37,300 nt of DNA from Planctomycetota bacterium (GTDB taxonomy: Bacteria; Planctomycetota; UBA8742; UBA2392). Below the pieces are notes generated by a model. The model was not told where the DNA came from. It ran no database searches and saw nothing but the letters and a program-made list of their open reading frames with translations. The stretch covers positions 1-37,300 of the forward strand of contig JADLAK010000012.1 in the NCBI GenBank assembly GCA_020848275.1, in the 5' to 3' direction. A program made the position numbers and the translations under genes. Shown here piece by piece: positions 6,268 through 15,835 of this stretch; within the stretch, counting starts at the first letter, position 1, and each line of letters opens with the position of its first letter.

Positions 6268-6831
6268 CTACTTTTTGGGCTTTTTGGCGGGCTTGTCTTC
6301 GGTCAGGATCAGGTCGGTGATCTCGGCGAGTTCAGTGAACTCGTCGCTGTCATCGTTGACGACTTTGGGTGCATTGCCCGCGGCGCGACCCTGGGTCATA
6401 CCGGCTTCGACGGGCGAAGGCATGGTGACGTCGCCGGCAAACGCGCCCGCATTCTTCTTGGCCGCCTTGGCCTTGACGGGCTTCAAGGGCAGCTTGGCCG
6501 GTCTAATATTCATCGGCGGAAGCTTTGGAGAAGCTTCGGTCTTGTCCAGGCGCATGGCCTTGCCCTCGACCTTCTCGACCGTGGCCTTGGCGGTTTTGGA
6601 CTTCGGCGGCATGGGCTGCGTCTTCTCCACGTCCATGACCTCGGTCTTGGTGTAGTTATCCTTGTCGAGCTCGACGCCCACGAGGTCCGACGCGGTGATC
6701 ATGCGGTTGGTCTGCAGGTCCAGCAATTTGGCCTTGAGCGGCACAGTGCCGGTCTCGATGCCCTTGAGGATGCTGGATTTCTGGAACGGCCCGCGCAGGC
6801 CGTCTTTGGTCATAACTTTGAAACCGATCAT
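6268..6831 (-). CDS. hypothetical protein with GYF-like N-terminus and basic low-complexity tail
   Basis: A protein of 187 residues without signal or membrane segment. Residues 1-50 (GFKVMTKDGLRGPFQKSSIL ... G-x-x-P-L-K-A-K-L ... ITASDL) resemble the GYF_2 fold, which typically shows 'G-P-F, x, L, I-x-x-G, x-x-P'. The canonical W/GYF residues are weak, so this is a resemblance only. The rest is Lys/Ala/Pro-rich, with an acidic patch (DDSDEFTELAEITDLI) near the C-terminus. A GGGAG Shine-Dalgarno precedes ATG 6831. It ends 83 bases before atpZ in the same direction and could be co-transcribed, though a separate atp promoter is likely. Function unknown. Confidence 0.7.
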   Translation of the reverse strand: MIGFKVMTKDGLRGPFQKSSILKGIETGTVPLKAKLLDLQTNRMITASDLVGVELDKDNYTKTEVMDVEKTQPMPPKSKTAKATVEKVEGKAMRLDKTEASPKLPPMNIRPAKLPLKPVKAKAAKKNAGAFAGDVTMPSPVEAGMTQGRAAGNAPKVVNDDSDEFTELAEITDLILTEDKPAKKPKK

Positions 6832-7173
6832 TGCTTGCTCCCGCCCGGGGAGGGGACAGGGGGTATTTTAGCGCGCGCCGCGCCCGCAACAATGCGCGAC
6901 CGGTCAGGACGGTGAAGTGAACCCACGGCTTACGCAGTGGCCTGAGTTCTGACGCGCCTTTGGCGCTGAAAAGTAAAGCCCGCAGTTTTACCGAGCGATT
7001 GGGACACAGGCGCGTTGAACTTGTGTAGATACCAATGGCGAAAGGGTGGAGCAAAAAAGGGTTGAGCGTCCGTGACTTTCCTGAAAAACACCATGCGTTT
7101 TGCAGGTCGCTCCCCGTGGTCGCCCCCGCCGCTAACGCGGGCGGGCTCTGATCTCTAACTGATACACCACCCG
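6832..7173. other. 342-base gene-free stretch with three short repeats
   Basis: No convincing gene. It holds a half-element CCCACGGCTTACGCAGTGG (6922-6940), a hairpin GCGCCTTTGGCGC near 6955, a hairpin element at 7080-7106 that recurs at 18742-18766, and a second half-element CCCGCCGCTAACGCGGGCGGG-type at 7125-7145. An open frame across it on the minus strand is an out-of-frame run-on into the gene at 6268 and has no ribosome site. Confidence 0.6.
7080..7106. repeat. hairpin element, copy A
   Basis: CCTGAAAAACAC (7080-7091) and GCGTTTTGCAGG (7095-7106) pair at 10 of 12 positions around a three-base loop. It is followed by GTCGCTCC and then GTCGCCCC. Copy B at 18742-18766 has the same hairpin and the same right flank. 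Confidence 0.5.
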
Positions 7174-9072
7174 TCACGCCGGGTTGTCCAGCACTTCGCG
7201 CACACGCGACGTGAGTTGGCTGATGGTGAACGGTTTCTGGATGAAATTCACGCCCGGGTTCAGCACGCCGTGATGGCCGATTTCATTGGCCGTGTAGCCC
7301 GACATGTACAACACCTTGATGCCCGGCAAGGCCGCCCGCAACGTCTCGGCAAGTTTGCCGCCGCTCATGCCCGGCATCACCACGTCGGTCAGCAGCAGGT
7401 GAGGTTTGCTTTGCATGCTGTTGACGGCGGCCGGCACCTCTAACGGGTTGGCCATCGTCCGCACCCTGTAGCCCGCCGCACTCAGGATTTCGTGGGCAAG
7501 CTCGCGCAAGTCCGCGTCATCCTCCACCAGCAGTATCTGCTCGTTGCCCCCGTTATCTTTGATCACGGCCGTGCGCGTTCGCGGGGCTTCAACGCCGCCA
7601 CTGACCGCGGGGAAGTAAATGCAAAAGCAGGCGCCCTTGTCCGGGTCGCTGCGCACAAAAATGTGCCCGCCTGACTGCTTGACCACGCCGTGGACCATCG
7701 ACAGGCCAAGCCCTGTGCCCTTGCCCACGGGTTTGGTGGTGAAAAACGGCTCAAAGATGTGCGTCATGGTCTCAGGCGTAATGCCCGTGCCGGTGTCGGA
7801 TACGCGCAGCCGCACGTAGGAGCCGGGCGCCATGCCCGCGCGGTCGGTGCAGTAGACTTCGTCGGCGTCGACGTTTTTGGTCTCGATGGTGAGTTTGCCG
7901 CCGTCGGGCATGGCGTCGCGGGCGTTGACCGCAAGGTTGATCAGTACTTGCTCGATCTGGGTCGGGTCGGCCATGATCTGGCGAAGCCCGCGCTGGTTGA
8001 CCGTCTCGAGCGCGACGTCCTCGCCGATCAGGCGGGCCAGAAGCTTCTGCGCGTCCTTGACGCAGTCGTTGAGGTTGACCGTGCGCGGCTGCATGACCTG
8101 GCGGCGCGAAAACGCAAGCAGTTGCTGGGTCAGTTCCGTCGCGCGGCGCGAGGTGCGCAGTATCTGCTTGACGTGATCCTGCTCGGGCCCCGGCGACATG
8201 TGGCGCCCAAGCAGCTCGGCGTGGCCCATGATCGCCGTCAGCAGGTTGTTGAAGTCGTGGGCGACGCCGCCGGCAAGGCGCCCGATGGCTTCCATCTTCT
8301 GGCTCTGGCGCAACTGGTCTTCGAGCGTGCGTTCGTGGGTGATGTCCGAGGCGATCCAGATTGCCTGCCGCGACTCGCCCTGTTGCAGCGGCCCGACGGT
8401 CGCCTTGAACCAGCGCAGTTTATCGCCGTCCTGCGCCGAGCTTACGACAGTCACCGTGCGTCCGTGGTCAAAGACTTCCTTCAGGGCGCGCTCGACGTCG
8501 GCGACATGCTGCGGCCGCACCATCGAGGATACGCTGATGCCGGTGAAGTCGTCGGGCGTGCTGCCGGCGTCGGCGCGGTTGATGAACTGGATGCGGCCCT
8601 GGCGGTCGATCAGCAGGATGTAGATAGGGGCGTTTGCGACCACCGCTTGCCAGCGTTCTTTGGTTGCGTCGGTGATGCGTTGCGATTCGATGCTTTGGGT
8701 GATGTCGGTGTGCATCACCAGGGTCATTTTCGCGCCGGGTTGTTCTATCTGGACGACCCTGAGTTGATACCAGCTCGCCTTCGCGGCTCCCCCGACCTTG
8801 AACTCCATCGAGTAGGCCTGTTGCTTTCCTTCGATCACCGCTTCCACGCCCTTTGCCGCCTGGGCGGCTATCTCGCGATCACAGCAGGCGACATGTTCGG
8901 CAAGGGTGCGGTAATCCTGGCCTACGCAATTGCCGTGGCAGGCGAGGCCGCTGGACTGGCCAAAGTCGACCCAGGCTTTGTTGACGCGAACGATGACGCC
9001 GTTGGCGTCCAATACCACGACATTGGATGGAAGCGCGTCGAGAAATGTCTGAAGGAGGTCCAAGGGCGCCAT
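7174..9072 (-). CDS. soluble hybrid sensor histidine kinase (PAS-PAS-HisKA-HATPase-REC), paralog 1
   Basis: The 632-residue protein has no membrane segment. The order is PAS-like domain 1 (~5-125), PAS domain 2 (~140-248), HisKA with the autophosphorylation site H272 in [11 protein letters not shown], the HATPase domain with N384 (NARDAM), D426 (SDTGTG) and GKGTGLGLS (450-458), then a C-terminal receiver with acidic pocket EDD (517-519), phosphoacceptor D563 ([10 protein letters not shown]) and K613. The H-D-F-N-N-L-L box marks the hybrid family common in environmental bacteria. The N-terminal PAS has a Cys-rich stretch ([14 protein letters not shown]) that might bind metal or sense redox. 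Its paralog at 9296-11206 shares the layout. The two PAS inputs differ most, so different signals are inferred. Confidence 0.93.
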   Translation of the reverse strand: MAPLDLLQTFLDALPSNVVVLDANGVIVRVNKAWVDFGQSSGLACHGNCVGQDYRTLAEHVACCDREIAAQAAKGVEAVIEGKQQAYSMEFKVGGAAKASWYQLRVVQIEQPGAKMTLVMHTDITQSIESQRITDATKERWQAVVANAPIYILLIDRQGRIQFINRADAGSTPDDFTGISVSSMVRPQHVADVERALKEVFDHGRTVTVVSSAQDGDKLRWFKATVGPLQQGESRQAIWIASDITHERTLEDQLRQSQKMEAIGRLAGGVAHDFNNLLTAIMGHAELLGRHMSPGPEQDHVKQILRTSRRATELTQQLLAFSRRQVMQPRTVNLNDCVKDAQKLLARLIGEDVALETVNQRGLRQIMADPTQIEQVLINLAVNARDAMPDGGKLTIETKNVDADEVYCTDRAGMAPGSYVRLRVSDTGTGITPETMTHIFEPFFTTKPVGKGTGLGLSMVHGVVKQSGGHIFVRSDPDKGACFCIYFPAVSGGVEAPRTRTAVIKDNGGNEQILLVEDDADLRELAHEILSAAGYRVRTMANPLEVPAAVNSMQSKPHLLLTDVVMPGMSGGKLAETLRAALPGIKVLYMSGYTANEIGHHGVLNPGVNFIQKPFTISQLTSRVREVLDNPA

Positions 9073-9090
9073 CCGCGAGAGACGGTCCCA

Positions 9091-9099
9091 AGTATATCA
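9091..9099 (-). promoter_or_regulatory. extended -10 promoter candidate for the first hybrid kinase
   Basis: TGA-TATACT on the minus strand: the TG extension plus five of six -10 consensus bases. No good -35 is visible, as is common for extended -10 promoters. Initiation near 9084 would give a leader of about 12 bases, consistent with the weak ribosome site. Confidence 0.45.
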
Positions 9100-9193
9100 C
9101 GTGTGTGCAAAATGGATGATTGCGGCTGACTACATAGTTTTGATTTATTACAAGATTTTGGATAACGGCGAAACGAATTCACGTTTCAATCAA

Positions 9194-9285
9194 GTCTTCG
9201 TTGTCGACCTGCAGGATGGACAGGAACGCTTCCTGCGGGACTTCGACGCCGCCCATGACCTTCATGCGGGCCTTGCCTTTTTTTG
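9194..9285 (-). pseudogene. lepA: decayed duplicate of the lepA 3' end
   Basis: On the minus strand this encodes [20 protein letters not shown] followed by ILQVDNED. This matches the last 28 codons of the intact lepA (11377-11460), differing at two residues (VM for MI). At DNA level 74 of 84 bases match; of the ten differences, seven are synonymous. The stop has changed from TAG to TTG. Upstream, one base is missing in a run of A's, which breaks the frame, and homology then ends at the neighbouring kinase. It sits between the two paralogous kinases exactly as intact lepA sits before the upstream kinase. The likely origin is a duplicated block '3' lepA + kinase'. Confidence 0.85.
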
Positions 9286-9295
9286 CCAACCCGGG

Positions 9296-11206
9296 CTACG
9301 CCGCGCCGTCCAGCACTTCTCGGACCTTGGTGGCAAGTTGTTGGATGGTGAATGGCTTCTGCAGGAAATGCATGCCCTCGCCAAGCATGCCGTTATTGAG
9401 GATTTCGTTATCGGTGTAGCCCGACATGAACAGCACCCGGAGGCCCGGCGTCGACTCGCGCAATTTTTCGGCCAGCGCGCGGCCATTCATGCCGGGCATG
9501 ACGACATCGGTCAACATCAGGTGTGGCTGCTCCTTTGTGGTCTTCATAAAGTGCAGCGCTTGCGCGGGCGAACTCATTGGCTCGACCTGATAGCCCTGGG
9601 CACTCAAAAGCTCGCCGGTGAGCTTTCGCAGATCGTCGTCGTCTTCGACCAGCAGGATGCGTTCGTGACCGCCTTTTTTTTGGGGCAGTTGCACAGTGAT
9701 GCGTCCCGGGTCTGTTTTCCGCATGGAAGCGGCGGGAAAGTACAACTTGAAGCACGTGCCTTTGCCGAGCTCGCTGTAAACATAAATGTGCCCGCCGGAT
9801 TGCCTGACAATGCCGTGGACGGTCGAGAGGCCAAGTCCCGTGCCCTTGCCCACCGGTTTGGTTGTGAAGAACGGCTCGAAGAGGTGTTTCTTCTCCTCGG
9901 GCGTCATGCCGCTGCCGATATCGGTGACGGCAAGCATGACATACTCGCCGGGGATGACGCCGGGATGCTGGGCGCAGTAGTTGGCGTCCAGTTCGGTGTT
10001 TCCGGTCTCGATGGTCAGCGTACCGCCATCTGGCATGGCGTCGCGTGCGTTGACCGCGAGATTCAAGACCGCCTGCACAATCTGCGAGGGATCGGCCATC
10101 ACCGCGCGCAGGTCGGAACTCAGGGACGTCCGTAATAGAACATCTTCGCCTATAAGGCGCATCAACAAGTTTTCGGACTCTTTCACGCAACCGTTCAGGT
10201 CGATGCAGCGGGGCTGCAGGACCTGATGGCGTGAAAATGCGAGCAGTTGCTGGGTCAAGGCCGCCGCCCGACGACCCGTTCGCAGCACTTGATCGGCGTG
10301 CTCCCGAAGTTGATTGCCGACCAGGGAATTGGTCAGGAGTTCCGCATAGCCGTTGATGACCGTGAGCAGGTTGTTGAAGTCATGGGCGATTCCGCCCGCA
10401 AGGCGCCCCACGGCTTCCATCTTCTGGCTCTGGCGCAACTGGTCCTCGAGCATCCGTTCCTTGGTCACGTCCGTGGCGATCCAGACGGCCTCTTCGTTGT
10501 TGCCGCGGATCGGGCCGATCGTGACCCGGTACCAGCGCAACGCGCCCTTTTCATCCAGGGCCGAAAGCGTCAGTTGGGCCACGCATCGATCGTCGAACAC
10601 ATCGGCCAGGGCCTTGCGCAATTCCTGCATGTGCTCAGGCTGCACCCGGCTTTCGATCAACACGCCAGAATAGGACTCCGGTTTGGCTTTGTTGTTGGTC
10701 CGGTTGAGAAACCGGATGCGGCCGTGCCGGTCCACAAGCAGCACGAATACCGGGGAATTCTCGACCACGGCGCGCCAGCGTTCCTCGGACTCGCGCAGCA
10801 TTCGCGCTGCAGTTTCCGAGGTCGAGAGGTCCCTGATAATCGCGGCAAAATAGCGCCGGCCGCCTTCGACAAAATGCAGGATCGTGGCGCTGGCCGGAAA
10901 CACCTCTCCATTGGCGCGTCTGCACTGGATAGGGCCACGTGAACCCATAGGGCGTGAGTCCACCCCACCGGCCGCGAAGCCTTCCACCAGCTCGCGGTGG
11001 CGGGGTCCCATTCCGTCCGGCAGCAGACGATCCAGCGGGCCCCCGACGAGTTCTGCGGCCTTGTATCCGTACATCCGTTCGGCGCCTGCATTGAACACGA
11101 CGACGCGGTGATCCTCGTCGATCACGACGATGGCGTCATTCGATAGCTCGACGATGAGGCCTCCAAGCCTTTCCAGTTGGGATGGTTGGTTGGGCACGGT
11201 GGTCAT
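9296..11206 (-). CDS. soluble hybrid sensor histidine kinase (PAS-PAS-HisKA-HATPase-REC), paralog 2
   Basis: A 636-residue cytoplasmic kinase. PAS 1 (~10-130) is canonical ([20 protein letters not shown], then [10 protein letters not shown]). PAS 2 (~140-250) resembles that of the neighbouring paralog. HisKA site H275 ([11 protein letters not shown]), N387 (NARDAM), D429 (VTDIGSG), GKGTGLGLS (453-461), and a receiver with acidic cluster EDDDD (521-525), D567 ([10 protein letters not shown]) and the lysine of QKPFT. From H-box to receiver the two kinases are nearly collinear, including the linker [14 protein letters not shown]. It lies downstream of lepA, separated by a strong terminator, so it has its own promoter. 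No dedicated response regulator is adjacent. Confidence 0.93.
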   Translation of the reverse strand: MTTVPNQPSQLERLGGLIVELSNDAIVVIDEDHRVVVFNAGAERMYGYKAAELVGGPLDRLLPDGMGPRHRELVEGFAAGGVDSRPMGSRGPIQCRRANGEVFPASATILHFVEGGRRYFAAIIRDLSTSETAARMLRESEERWRAVVENSPVFVLLVDRHGRIRFLNRTNNKAKPESYSGVLIESRVQPEHMQELRKALADVFDDRCVAQLTLSALDEKGALRWYRVTIGPIRGNNEEAVWIATDVTKERMLEDQLRQSQKMEAVGRLAGGIAHDFNNLLTVINGYAELLTNSLVGNQLREHADQVLRTGRRAAALTQQLLAFSRHQVLQPRCIDLNGCVKESENLLMRLIGEDVLLRTSLSSDLRAVMADPSQIVQAVLNLAVNARDAMPDGGTLTIETGNTELDANYCAQHPGVIPGEYVMLAVTDIGSGMTPEEKKHLFEPFFTTKPVGKGTGLGLSTVHGIVRQSGGHIYVYSELGKGTCFKLYFPAASMRKTDPGRITVQLPQKKGGHERILLVEDDDDLRKLTGELLSAQGYQVEPMSSPAQALHFMKTTKEQPHLMLTDVVMPGMNGRALAEKLRESTPGLRVLFMSGYTDNEILNNGMLGEGMHFLQKPFTIQQLATKVREVLDGAA

Positions 11207-11299
11207 TGTTGCGGGTCCCGGCGCATTTCAATGGCTTGCAGCGGATAGCCTCACCATGTTAGTTGCTCGACCCGAAACTACAATAAATACAAAATATCT

Positions 11300-11330
11300 A
11301 AAAAACGACAAAGCGGGTCTGCTTTGTCGT
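11300..11330 (-). terminator. intrinsic terminator of lepA
   Basis: On the minus strand a perfect 10-bp stem (ACGACAAAGC / GCTTTGTCGT, 11330-11305) with a six-base loop is followed by a run of T's (TTTTTAG). It lies 44 bases past the lepA stop. This is the clearest rho-independent terminator in the window. Confidence 0.88.
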
Positions 11331-11373
11331 CAACGAGCAATGTCCGTACTGGAGGGTGTTTCCGTGGGCCGTT

Positions 11374-13188
11374 CTAGTCTTCGTTGTCGACCTGGAGTAT
11401 CGACAGGAAAGCTTCCTGGGGCACTTCGACGCCGCCGATCATCTTCATGCGCGCCTTGCCCTTCTTCTGTTTCTCGAGCAGCTTGCGCTTGCGCGAGACG
11501 TCGCCTCCGTAGCACTTGGCCGTGACGTTTTTGCCGACGCTGCCGATGCGCTCGGCCGCGATGATCTTGCCGCCGACTGCGGCCTGTAGCGCGATCACGA
11601 ACAAGTGCCGCGGGATTTCATCCTTCAGCTTGATCAGCACTTTGCGCGAGCGGCTTTCGGCGAACTGCTTGTGCACGATCATCGCGAGCGCGTCGACGTC
11701 TTCGGCTGCAACCATGATGCGCACCTTGACGAGGTCGGCGGCTTCGAAGCCGATCAGCTCGTAATCCATCGTCCCGTAGCCGTGGGTGATCGATTTCAGG
11801 CGGTCGAAGTAATCAAAGATGATTTCGCTCAGCGGCATCTTGAACGTCAGCATCGCGCGGCCCTGGCCCAGGTGTTCCTGGTTCTGGTACAGGCCGCGGC
11901 GTTCCAGCGAAAGTTTAATCACGTCACCGATGCTGTCCGTCGGCGTGATCACATTTAGGCGCACGATCGGCTCGCGGATTTCTTCGTACTGGCTGGGGTC
12001 GGGCAGGTCCGCGGCGCGCTCGATTTTCACCACCTCGCCCTTGGGCGTGAGGATTTCGTAGTGCACGTTGGGCGCGGTCATCACGAGCTCGAGGCCCGAT
12101 TCGCGCTCAAGGCGTTCCTGCACGATGTCCATGTGCAAGAGGCCGAGATAGCCGCAACGGAAGCCGTGGCCCAGCGCGCCCGATTGCTCGGGCACGTAGG
12201 TGAAGCTTGAGTCCGAGAGCGAAAGCTTTTGAAGGCCCTTGCGCAGGTTTTCAAAGTCGCTGGCCTGCGTCGGGTAAATGCCCGCGTACACCATCGGTTG
12301 CGGCTTCTTGTAACCCGGAAGTGGTTTGACGACGTCTTTGCTCGAGGCAAGCGTGATCGTGTCGCCGATGCCGACGTCCTGGATCGATTTCACGCCGCAA
12401 ACGACGTAGCCGACGCAGCCGGTTTCGAGCACGGGCTGTTTGATTAACCCCATGCGAGCCACGCCGACCTCGAGCACCTCGAATTCCTTGCCTGTGGCCA
12501 TCATGGCGATTTTCTGGCGCGGCTCCAAAAAGCCGTCGCGGATGCGCACGTAGAGCACGACGCCGCGGTAGTCGTCATAGACCGCGTCGAAAATCAGCGC
12601 CGTGAGCGGGTTGTCGCGGTCGCCCTTGGGCGGCGGGATGCGGTCGACGATGGCCTCAAGAATTTCGGGCACGCCAATGCCGGTTTTGCCCGAGCATTTA
12701 ATGACTTCTTCCTCTTTGATGCCGAACACCTGATGCATCTCAGCTACCGTCTCCTCGTAGCGCGATGCGACCATGTCGACCTTGTTGGCCAGCGGGATGA
12801 CGGTTAGGTCGGCGTTGATGGCCTGGTACATGTTGGCGACGGTCTGCGCCTGGATGCCCTGGGTCGTGTCGACAAGCAGCAGCGCACCCTCGCAGGCATG
12901 CATGGCGCGGCTGACTTCGTAGCCGAAATCGACGTGGCCGGGGGTGTCGATCAGGTTGAAGAGGTAGTTCTCGCCGCGAATCACCATCGGCAGGGCAATC
13001 GCCTTGGCCTTGATGGTGATGCCGCGTTCGCGCTCGAGGTCCATGGAGTCCATGGTTTGCTCGCGCAACTTGCGCTGGTCAAAGGCTGCTGACGATTGCA
13101 ACAAACGGTCGGCGAGCGTGGACTTGCCGTGGTCGATGTGCGCGATGATGCTGAAGTTGCGGATGTTCGAAAGCGGATACTCGGCCAC
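11374..13188 (-). CDS. lepA: elongation factor 4 (LepA, back-translocating GTPase)
   Basis: The 604-residue protein is a usual length for EF4. It is a ribosome-associated GTPase proposed to back-translocate or assist ribosome biogenesis. GTPase motifs: G1 AHIDHGKS (16-23), G2 ERGITIKA (54-61), G3 DTPGHVDF (81-88), G4 NKVD (135-138). The EF4-specific C-terminal domain ends [20 protein letters not shown] then SILQVDNED. The start is GTG at 13188 (CAGGA about 7 bases upstream), giving the family-typical M-x-x-x-P-L-S-N-I-R-N-F-S-I-I-A-H. A fragmentary second copy of its last codons lies at 9194-9285. Confidence 0.98.
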   Translation of the reverse strand: MAEYPLSNIRNFSIIAHIDHGKSTLADRLLQSSAAFDQRKLREQTMDSMDLERERGITIKAKAIALPMVIRGENYLFNLIDTPGHVDFGYEVSRAMHACEGALLLVDTTQGIQAQTVANMYQAINADLTVIPLANKVDMVASRYEETVAEMHQVFGIKEEEVIKCSGKTGIGVPEILEAIVDRIPPPKGDRDNPLTALIFDAVYDDYRGVVLYVRIRDGFLEPRQKIAMMATGKEFEVLEVGVARMGLIKQPVLETGCVGYVVCGVKSIQDVGIGDTITLASSKDVVKPLPGYKKPQPMVYAGIYPTQASDFENLRKGLQKLSLSDSSFTYVPEQSGALGHGFRCGYLGLLHMDIVQERLERESGLELVMTAPNVHYEILTPKGEVVKIERAADLPDPSQYEEIREPIVRLNVITPTDSIGDVIKLSLERRGLYQNQEHLGQGRAMLTFKMPLSEIIFDYFDRLKSITHGYGTMDYELIGFEAADLVKVRIMVAAEDVDALAMIVHKQFAESRSRKVLIKLKDEIPRHLFVIALQAAVGGKIIAAERIGSVGKNVTAKCYGGDVSRKRKLLEKQKKGKARMKMIGGVEVPQEAFLSILQVDNED

Positions 13189-13278
13189 GATGCGTCCTGA
13201 GAGCGTTTTTTAGGCGCGACAGAGTTAACCGGAAAGGCCGATTAACGCCAGTCCCGGCTGATTTTAGATTTTGGTTTT

Positions 13279-13357
13279 TGTGGCTGCGGTTTCGTAACCG
13301 CAGCGCCCTTCGTCGTGGAAGAATTGAAACGGCTGCGGTCAGGAAACCGCAGCCACA
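13279..13357. repeat. REPIN-like paired hairpin (GGCTGCGGT family) upstream of lepA
   Basis: Perfect 15-base outer arms TGTGGCTGCGGTTTC (13279-13293) and its complement (13343-13357). Each half is also a hairpin on its own: GCTGCGGTT-tcgt-AACCGCAGC and GGCTGCGGT-cagga-AACCGCAGCC. This is the doublet layout of REPIN elements. It occupies part of the 180-base gap between lepA and the lipoprotein gene. Confidence 0.8.
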
Positions 13358-13368
13358 GCCAGCCACGA

Positions 13369-15723
13369 CTACGCCTTATACCCGTCCTGCTTGAGTTGCG
13401 GGACAATGGCCTGCAGGGCAGCCTTGAAGGCCTCGGCCTCACCCTCAAGCTTTGCCTGCTCATACTTGCCGGGGTGCGCGGCCTTCAGGCGCTCGACCAA
13501 CAGCGTCGTGACCACGTCGCGGTTGGCGCTTGCGGCGGCGTTAGCCAGCAGTTCTTTGACCGCGGCCTCGACGAACAATTTGCGTTCCGCGTCGGCGAAT
13601 TTCGTCAGGTCGGCCTTCAGCGCCTCGGCGGTTTCGGCCTCGCCGCCCTTGAGGCCGCGTTCGATGCGCTTTTCGTACTCCGTGCGCAGGCTGTCCTGCA
13701 ATTCGCCGCTGAACTTCTTGCAGGCCTCGGTAGCGGATTCCTCGGCGCTCAGTGTCAGTGCGCGCACGATGTCCGCCACGCGGCCCGGCGCCGATGCGAT
13801 GCGCGGTTGCAGCGATGCAACCAACGCGTCAATGCGCGAATTGGGCGCAAGGCGGAAGTACGCGATCACGTCGTTGTCGCCAAAGGCGGCGTCCATCAGG
13901 CTGTCGACCAGCGCCTTGCGTTCTTCGACGGTTTTGTGGATACGCGCCAGCAGCGCACGGATGGCGCCGCGCAGGGTCTGGCGCGTCGCGTCGCCCAACG
14001 TGTCGGCGGAAGCCTTGGCGAATTCGACCAGCCGCGCGGTCAGCGACGCAACCAGGTCGTCGGGCGCGACGCCCAGCGCCTCGTACAGACCGATGACCAG
14101 CACCAGCATCGCCTCGTTGTTTTCGTTGGTGTAGCGGTCGTAGAGGCCGCGCTGGCGCGTCGAGAGCGGCTCGGTCGTCAGCATGGTGAAGATGATTTCA
14201 CGTGACGTCGCGACGCTCAGGGCTTCACGCACGGCGGTAATGGCGCTTGCGGCGGCGCCGTCGCGCGAGGCGGCAATGGCCATCAGCGCCGGCACGCAGT
14301 CAGCGACGTTGATCTGCTGGATGCGCGCAAAGAACGCCAGGCCCTTGCAGGCGTCCTTGGCGAGTTCGTTGTAACGGGCAAGTTCAGGCGCGGGCAATTC
14401 CTGCTTGAGTTTGGCCTCGACCTTTTCAAGCAGGCGCGAGAACTGCGCCAGCACGTCGTGGCGCGCAGTGGCGTCGGATTCGTTGGAGACGATGCTCTGG
14501 GCCTGCGTGATGAGTTCGCGCAGCAAAAGGTTGCTCGCCGTCTCGACGCGATCGATTTCTTCGGTCAGCAAAATCGCCAGCCGCGCCGTCGCAACGGGCG
14601 TCTTGAGCGCGCGCACGAGTTCAAGCTTCAGCGCCGGGCTGTTGCCGTTTACGTCAAGGCAGCGCGCCACGGTTTCAAAGCTCAACACGGGCCTGACCGC
14701 CAGCGCCCTTGCGCACGCGATGCGCAGCGATTCGACGTTTTCAACCTGCAACAACTGGACGCCCAGCGCCGCAACCATCGTCTTGGCCGCCTCGAGTTCG
14801 GCGTCTTTGGCGGCGGCCAGCAATTCGCCGATCAGCGTTGCCGCCTCCTCGCGCACGGGCACGTAAGGCGACTTCGACAGGTGCTCGATCAGCCGCGCGG
14901 CGTCCTTGCGGTCGTCCTTGCGCATGCGGTCAATCAGGACCTTGAGCAGTTCCTGCTGCAGGGTCTCGAATTCCTTGTCGCGGTCTTTTTTGGCCTTCAT
15001 CCAGCCGGCGAAGATGTCCTCCTTCAACTGGTCGGTGCTTTTGCCCTTGAGCCAGTTGCGCCACAGCGCCGCATCGGCGTCGAAGTTCTGCTTGGTGATG
15101 TTCTTGAGCGAACGGTGGGCCGCGGCCTTGAGTTCAGTGTCGTCCGATTCCATCGCGCCGACCAGCGGCTCGACCATGCGGGCCAGGCCGCCCAGGCCGC
15201 CGATGTGCTCACGGCACAGCGTCGCTGCCGCGACGCCGCTGCGGCTGTCCTTGCCCTTGAGCAGGCCGATCAGCGCGTCGATGGCGTCGTCGGCTTTGTA
15301 GGCCAGCACAAGTTCCTTGGCGCTGGCGGCGCTGTCGCCGGTGTCGTAGGCGATCACGATCAGCGTCGGCAAAAACGCCTTGTGGCGTTCGGTCTCGTTG
15401 TCCTTGAGGTACAAAAGCAGCTCGACGAACGTCGCTTGCGGCTGTTTGTTCTTGAGCACGTCAACCAGCGGGCGCGGGTCTTGTTTTACTTCGCGGGCGC
15501 ACTCGAGCACGGCCTTGAAGGCATCGCGGCGCGCTTCCTTGGTGGAGGCGTCGGTGAGCAGCTTGGTGCTTTCGGCAAATGCGTCAGGGTCAGCCTGTAT
15601 CTCGTTTCGCGGGATGGGTTCCGCAGCTACCGGCACCTGTGCGGGCATGGGCCCCGCGCAGGCGCTGAGAACGAGCGACAGGCTGAGGAGAAGAATCATC
15701 CTCAAGCGCAAACTACCCTGCAT
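13369..15723 (-). CDS. large HEAT-repeat-like lipoprotein
   Basis: The 784-residue protein has a lipoprotein signal (MQGSLRLRMILLLSLSLVLS, Cys22 in L-S-A-C). The mature chain is almost entirely alpha-helical. It has recurrent 35-45 residue helix pairs of HEAT/Armadillo style (for example FVELLLYLKDN, ALIGLLKGKDS, EEAATLIGELLAAA) and no enzymatic motif. Such proteins usually act as envelope scaffolds; partner unknown. The ATG at 15723 is preferred because it places the signal at the N-terminus. An in-frame ATG at 15756 would add 11 residues, and neither has a convincing ribosome site. It is divergent from folK with a 112-base gap. Confidence 0.8.
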   Translation of the reverse strand: MQGSLRLRMILLLSLSLVLSACAGPMPAQVPVAAEPIPRNEIQADPDAFAESTKLLTDASTKEARRDAFKAVLECAREVKQDPRPLVDVLKNKQPQATFVELLLYLKDNETERHKAFLPTLIVIAYDTGDSAASAKELVLAYKADDAIDALIGLLKGKDSRSGVAAATLCREHIGGLGGLARMVEPLVGAMESDDTELKAAAHRSLKNITKQNFDADAALWRNWLKGKSTDQLKEDIFAGWMKAKKDRDKEFETLQQELLKVLIDRMRKDDRKDAARLIEHLSKSPYVPVREEAATLIGELLAAAKDAELEAAKTMVAALGVQLLQVENVESLRIACARALAVRPVLSFETVARCLDVNGNSPALKLELVRALKTPVATARLAILLTEEIDRVETASNLLLRELITQAQSIVSNESDATARHDVLAQFSRLLEKVEAKLKQELPAPELARYNELAKDACKGLAFFARIQQINVADCVPALMAIAASRDGAAASAITAVREALSVATSREIIFTMLTTEPLSTRQRGLYDRYTNENNEAMLVLVIGLYEALGVAPDDLVASLTARLVEFAKASADTLGDATRQTLRGAIRALLARIHKTVEERKALVDSLMDAAFGDNDVIAYFRLAPNSRIDALVASLQPRIASAPGRVADIVRALTLSAEESATEACKKFSGELQDSLRTEYEKRIERGLKGGEAETAEALKADLTKFADAERKLFVEAAVKELLANAAASANRDVVTTLLVERLKAAHPGKYEQAKLEGEAEAFKAALQAIVPQLKQDGYKA

Positions 15724-15820
15724 AGCAATCCGATATCCGGTTGGCCGCCCGTCCATTAAACGCTATTGGCCGCCGCGATGCGAAACAAACTTTCGGATAG
15801 TTTTTGGGGGCCGGCGGGTG

Positions 15821-15829
15821 TGCTAGAGT
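15821..15829 (+). promoter_or_regulatory. extended -10 promoter candidate for folK (possibly leaderless)
   Basis: TGC-TAGAGT, with the -10 hexamer at 15824-15829, ends only six bases before the folK ATG at 15836. A start point at the usual distance would fall on the ATG itself. No Shine-Dalgarno is visible. Confidence 0.4.
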
Positions 15830-15835
15830 CCCGGC

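Noticed and set aside
6656..7177. 173-codon open frame on the minus strand covering the gap before the GYF-like gene
   Set aside because: It reads the GYF-like gene out of frame, has no ribosome site, and its upstream part crosses repeat hairpins.
13391..15759. long plus-strand open frames opposite the HEAT-like lipoprotein
   Set aside because: They are antisense readings of a high-GC gene; the minus strand has a signal peptide and coherent helical repeats.
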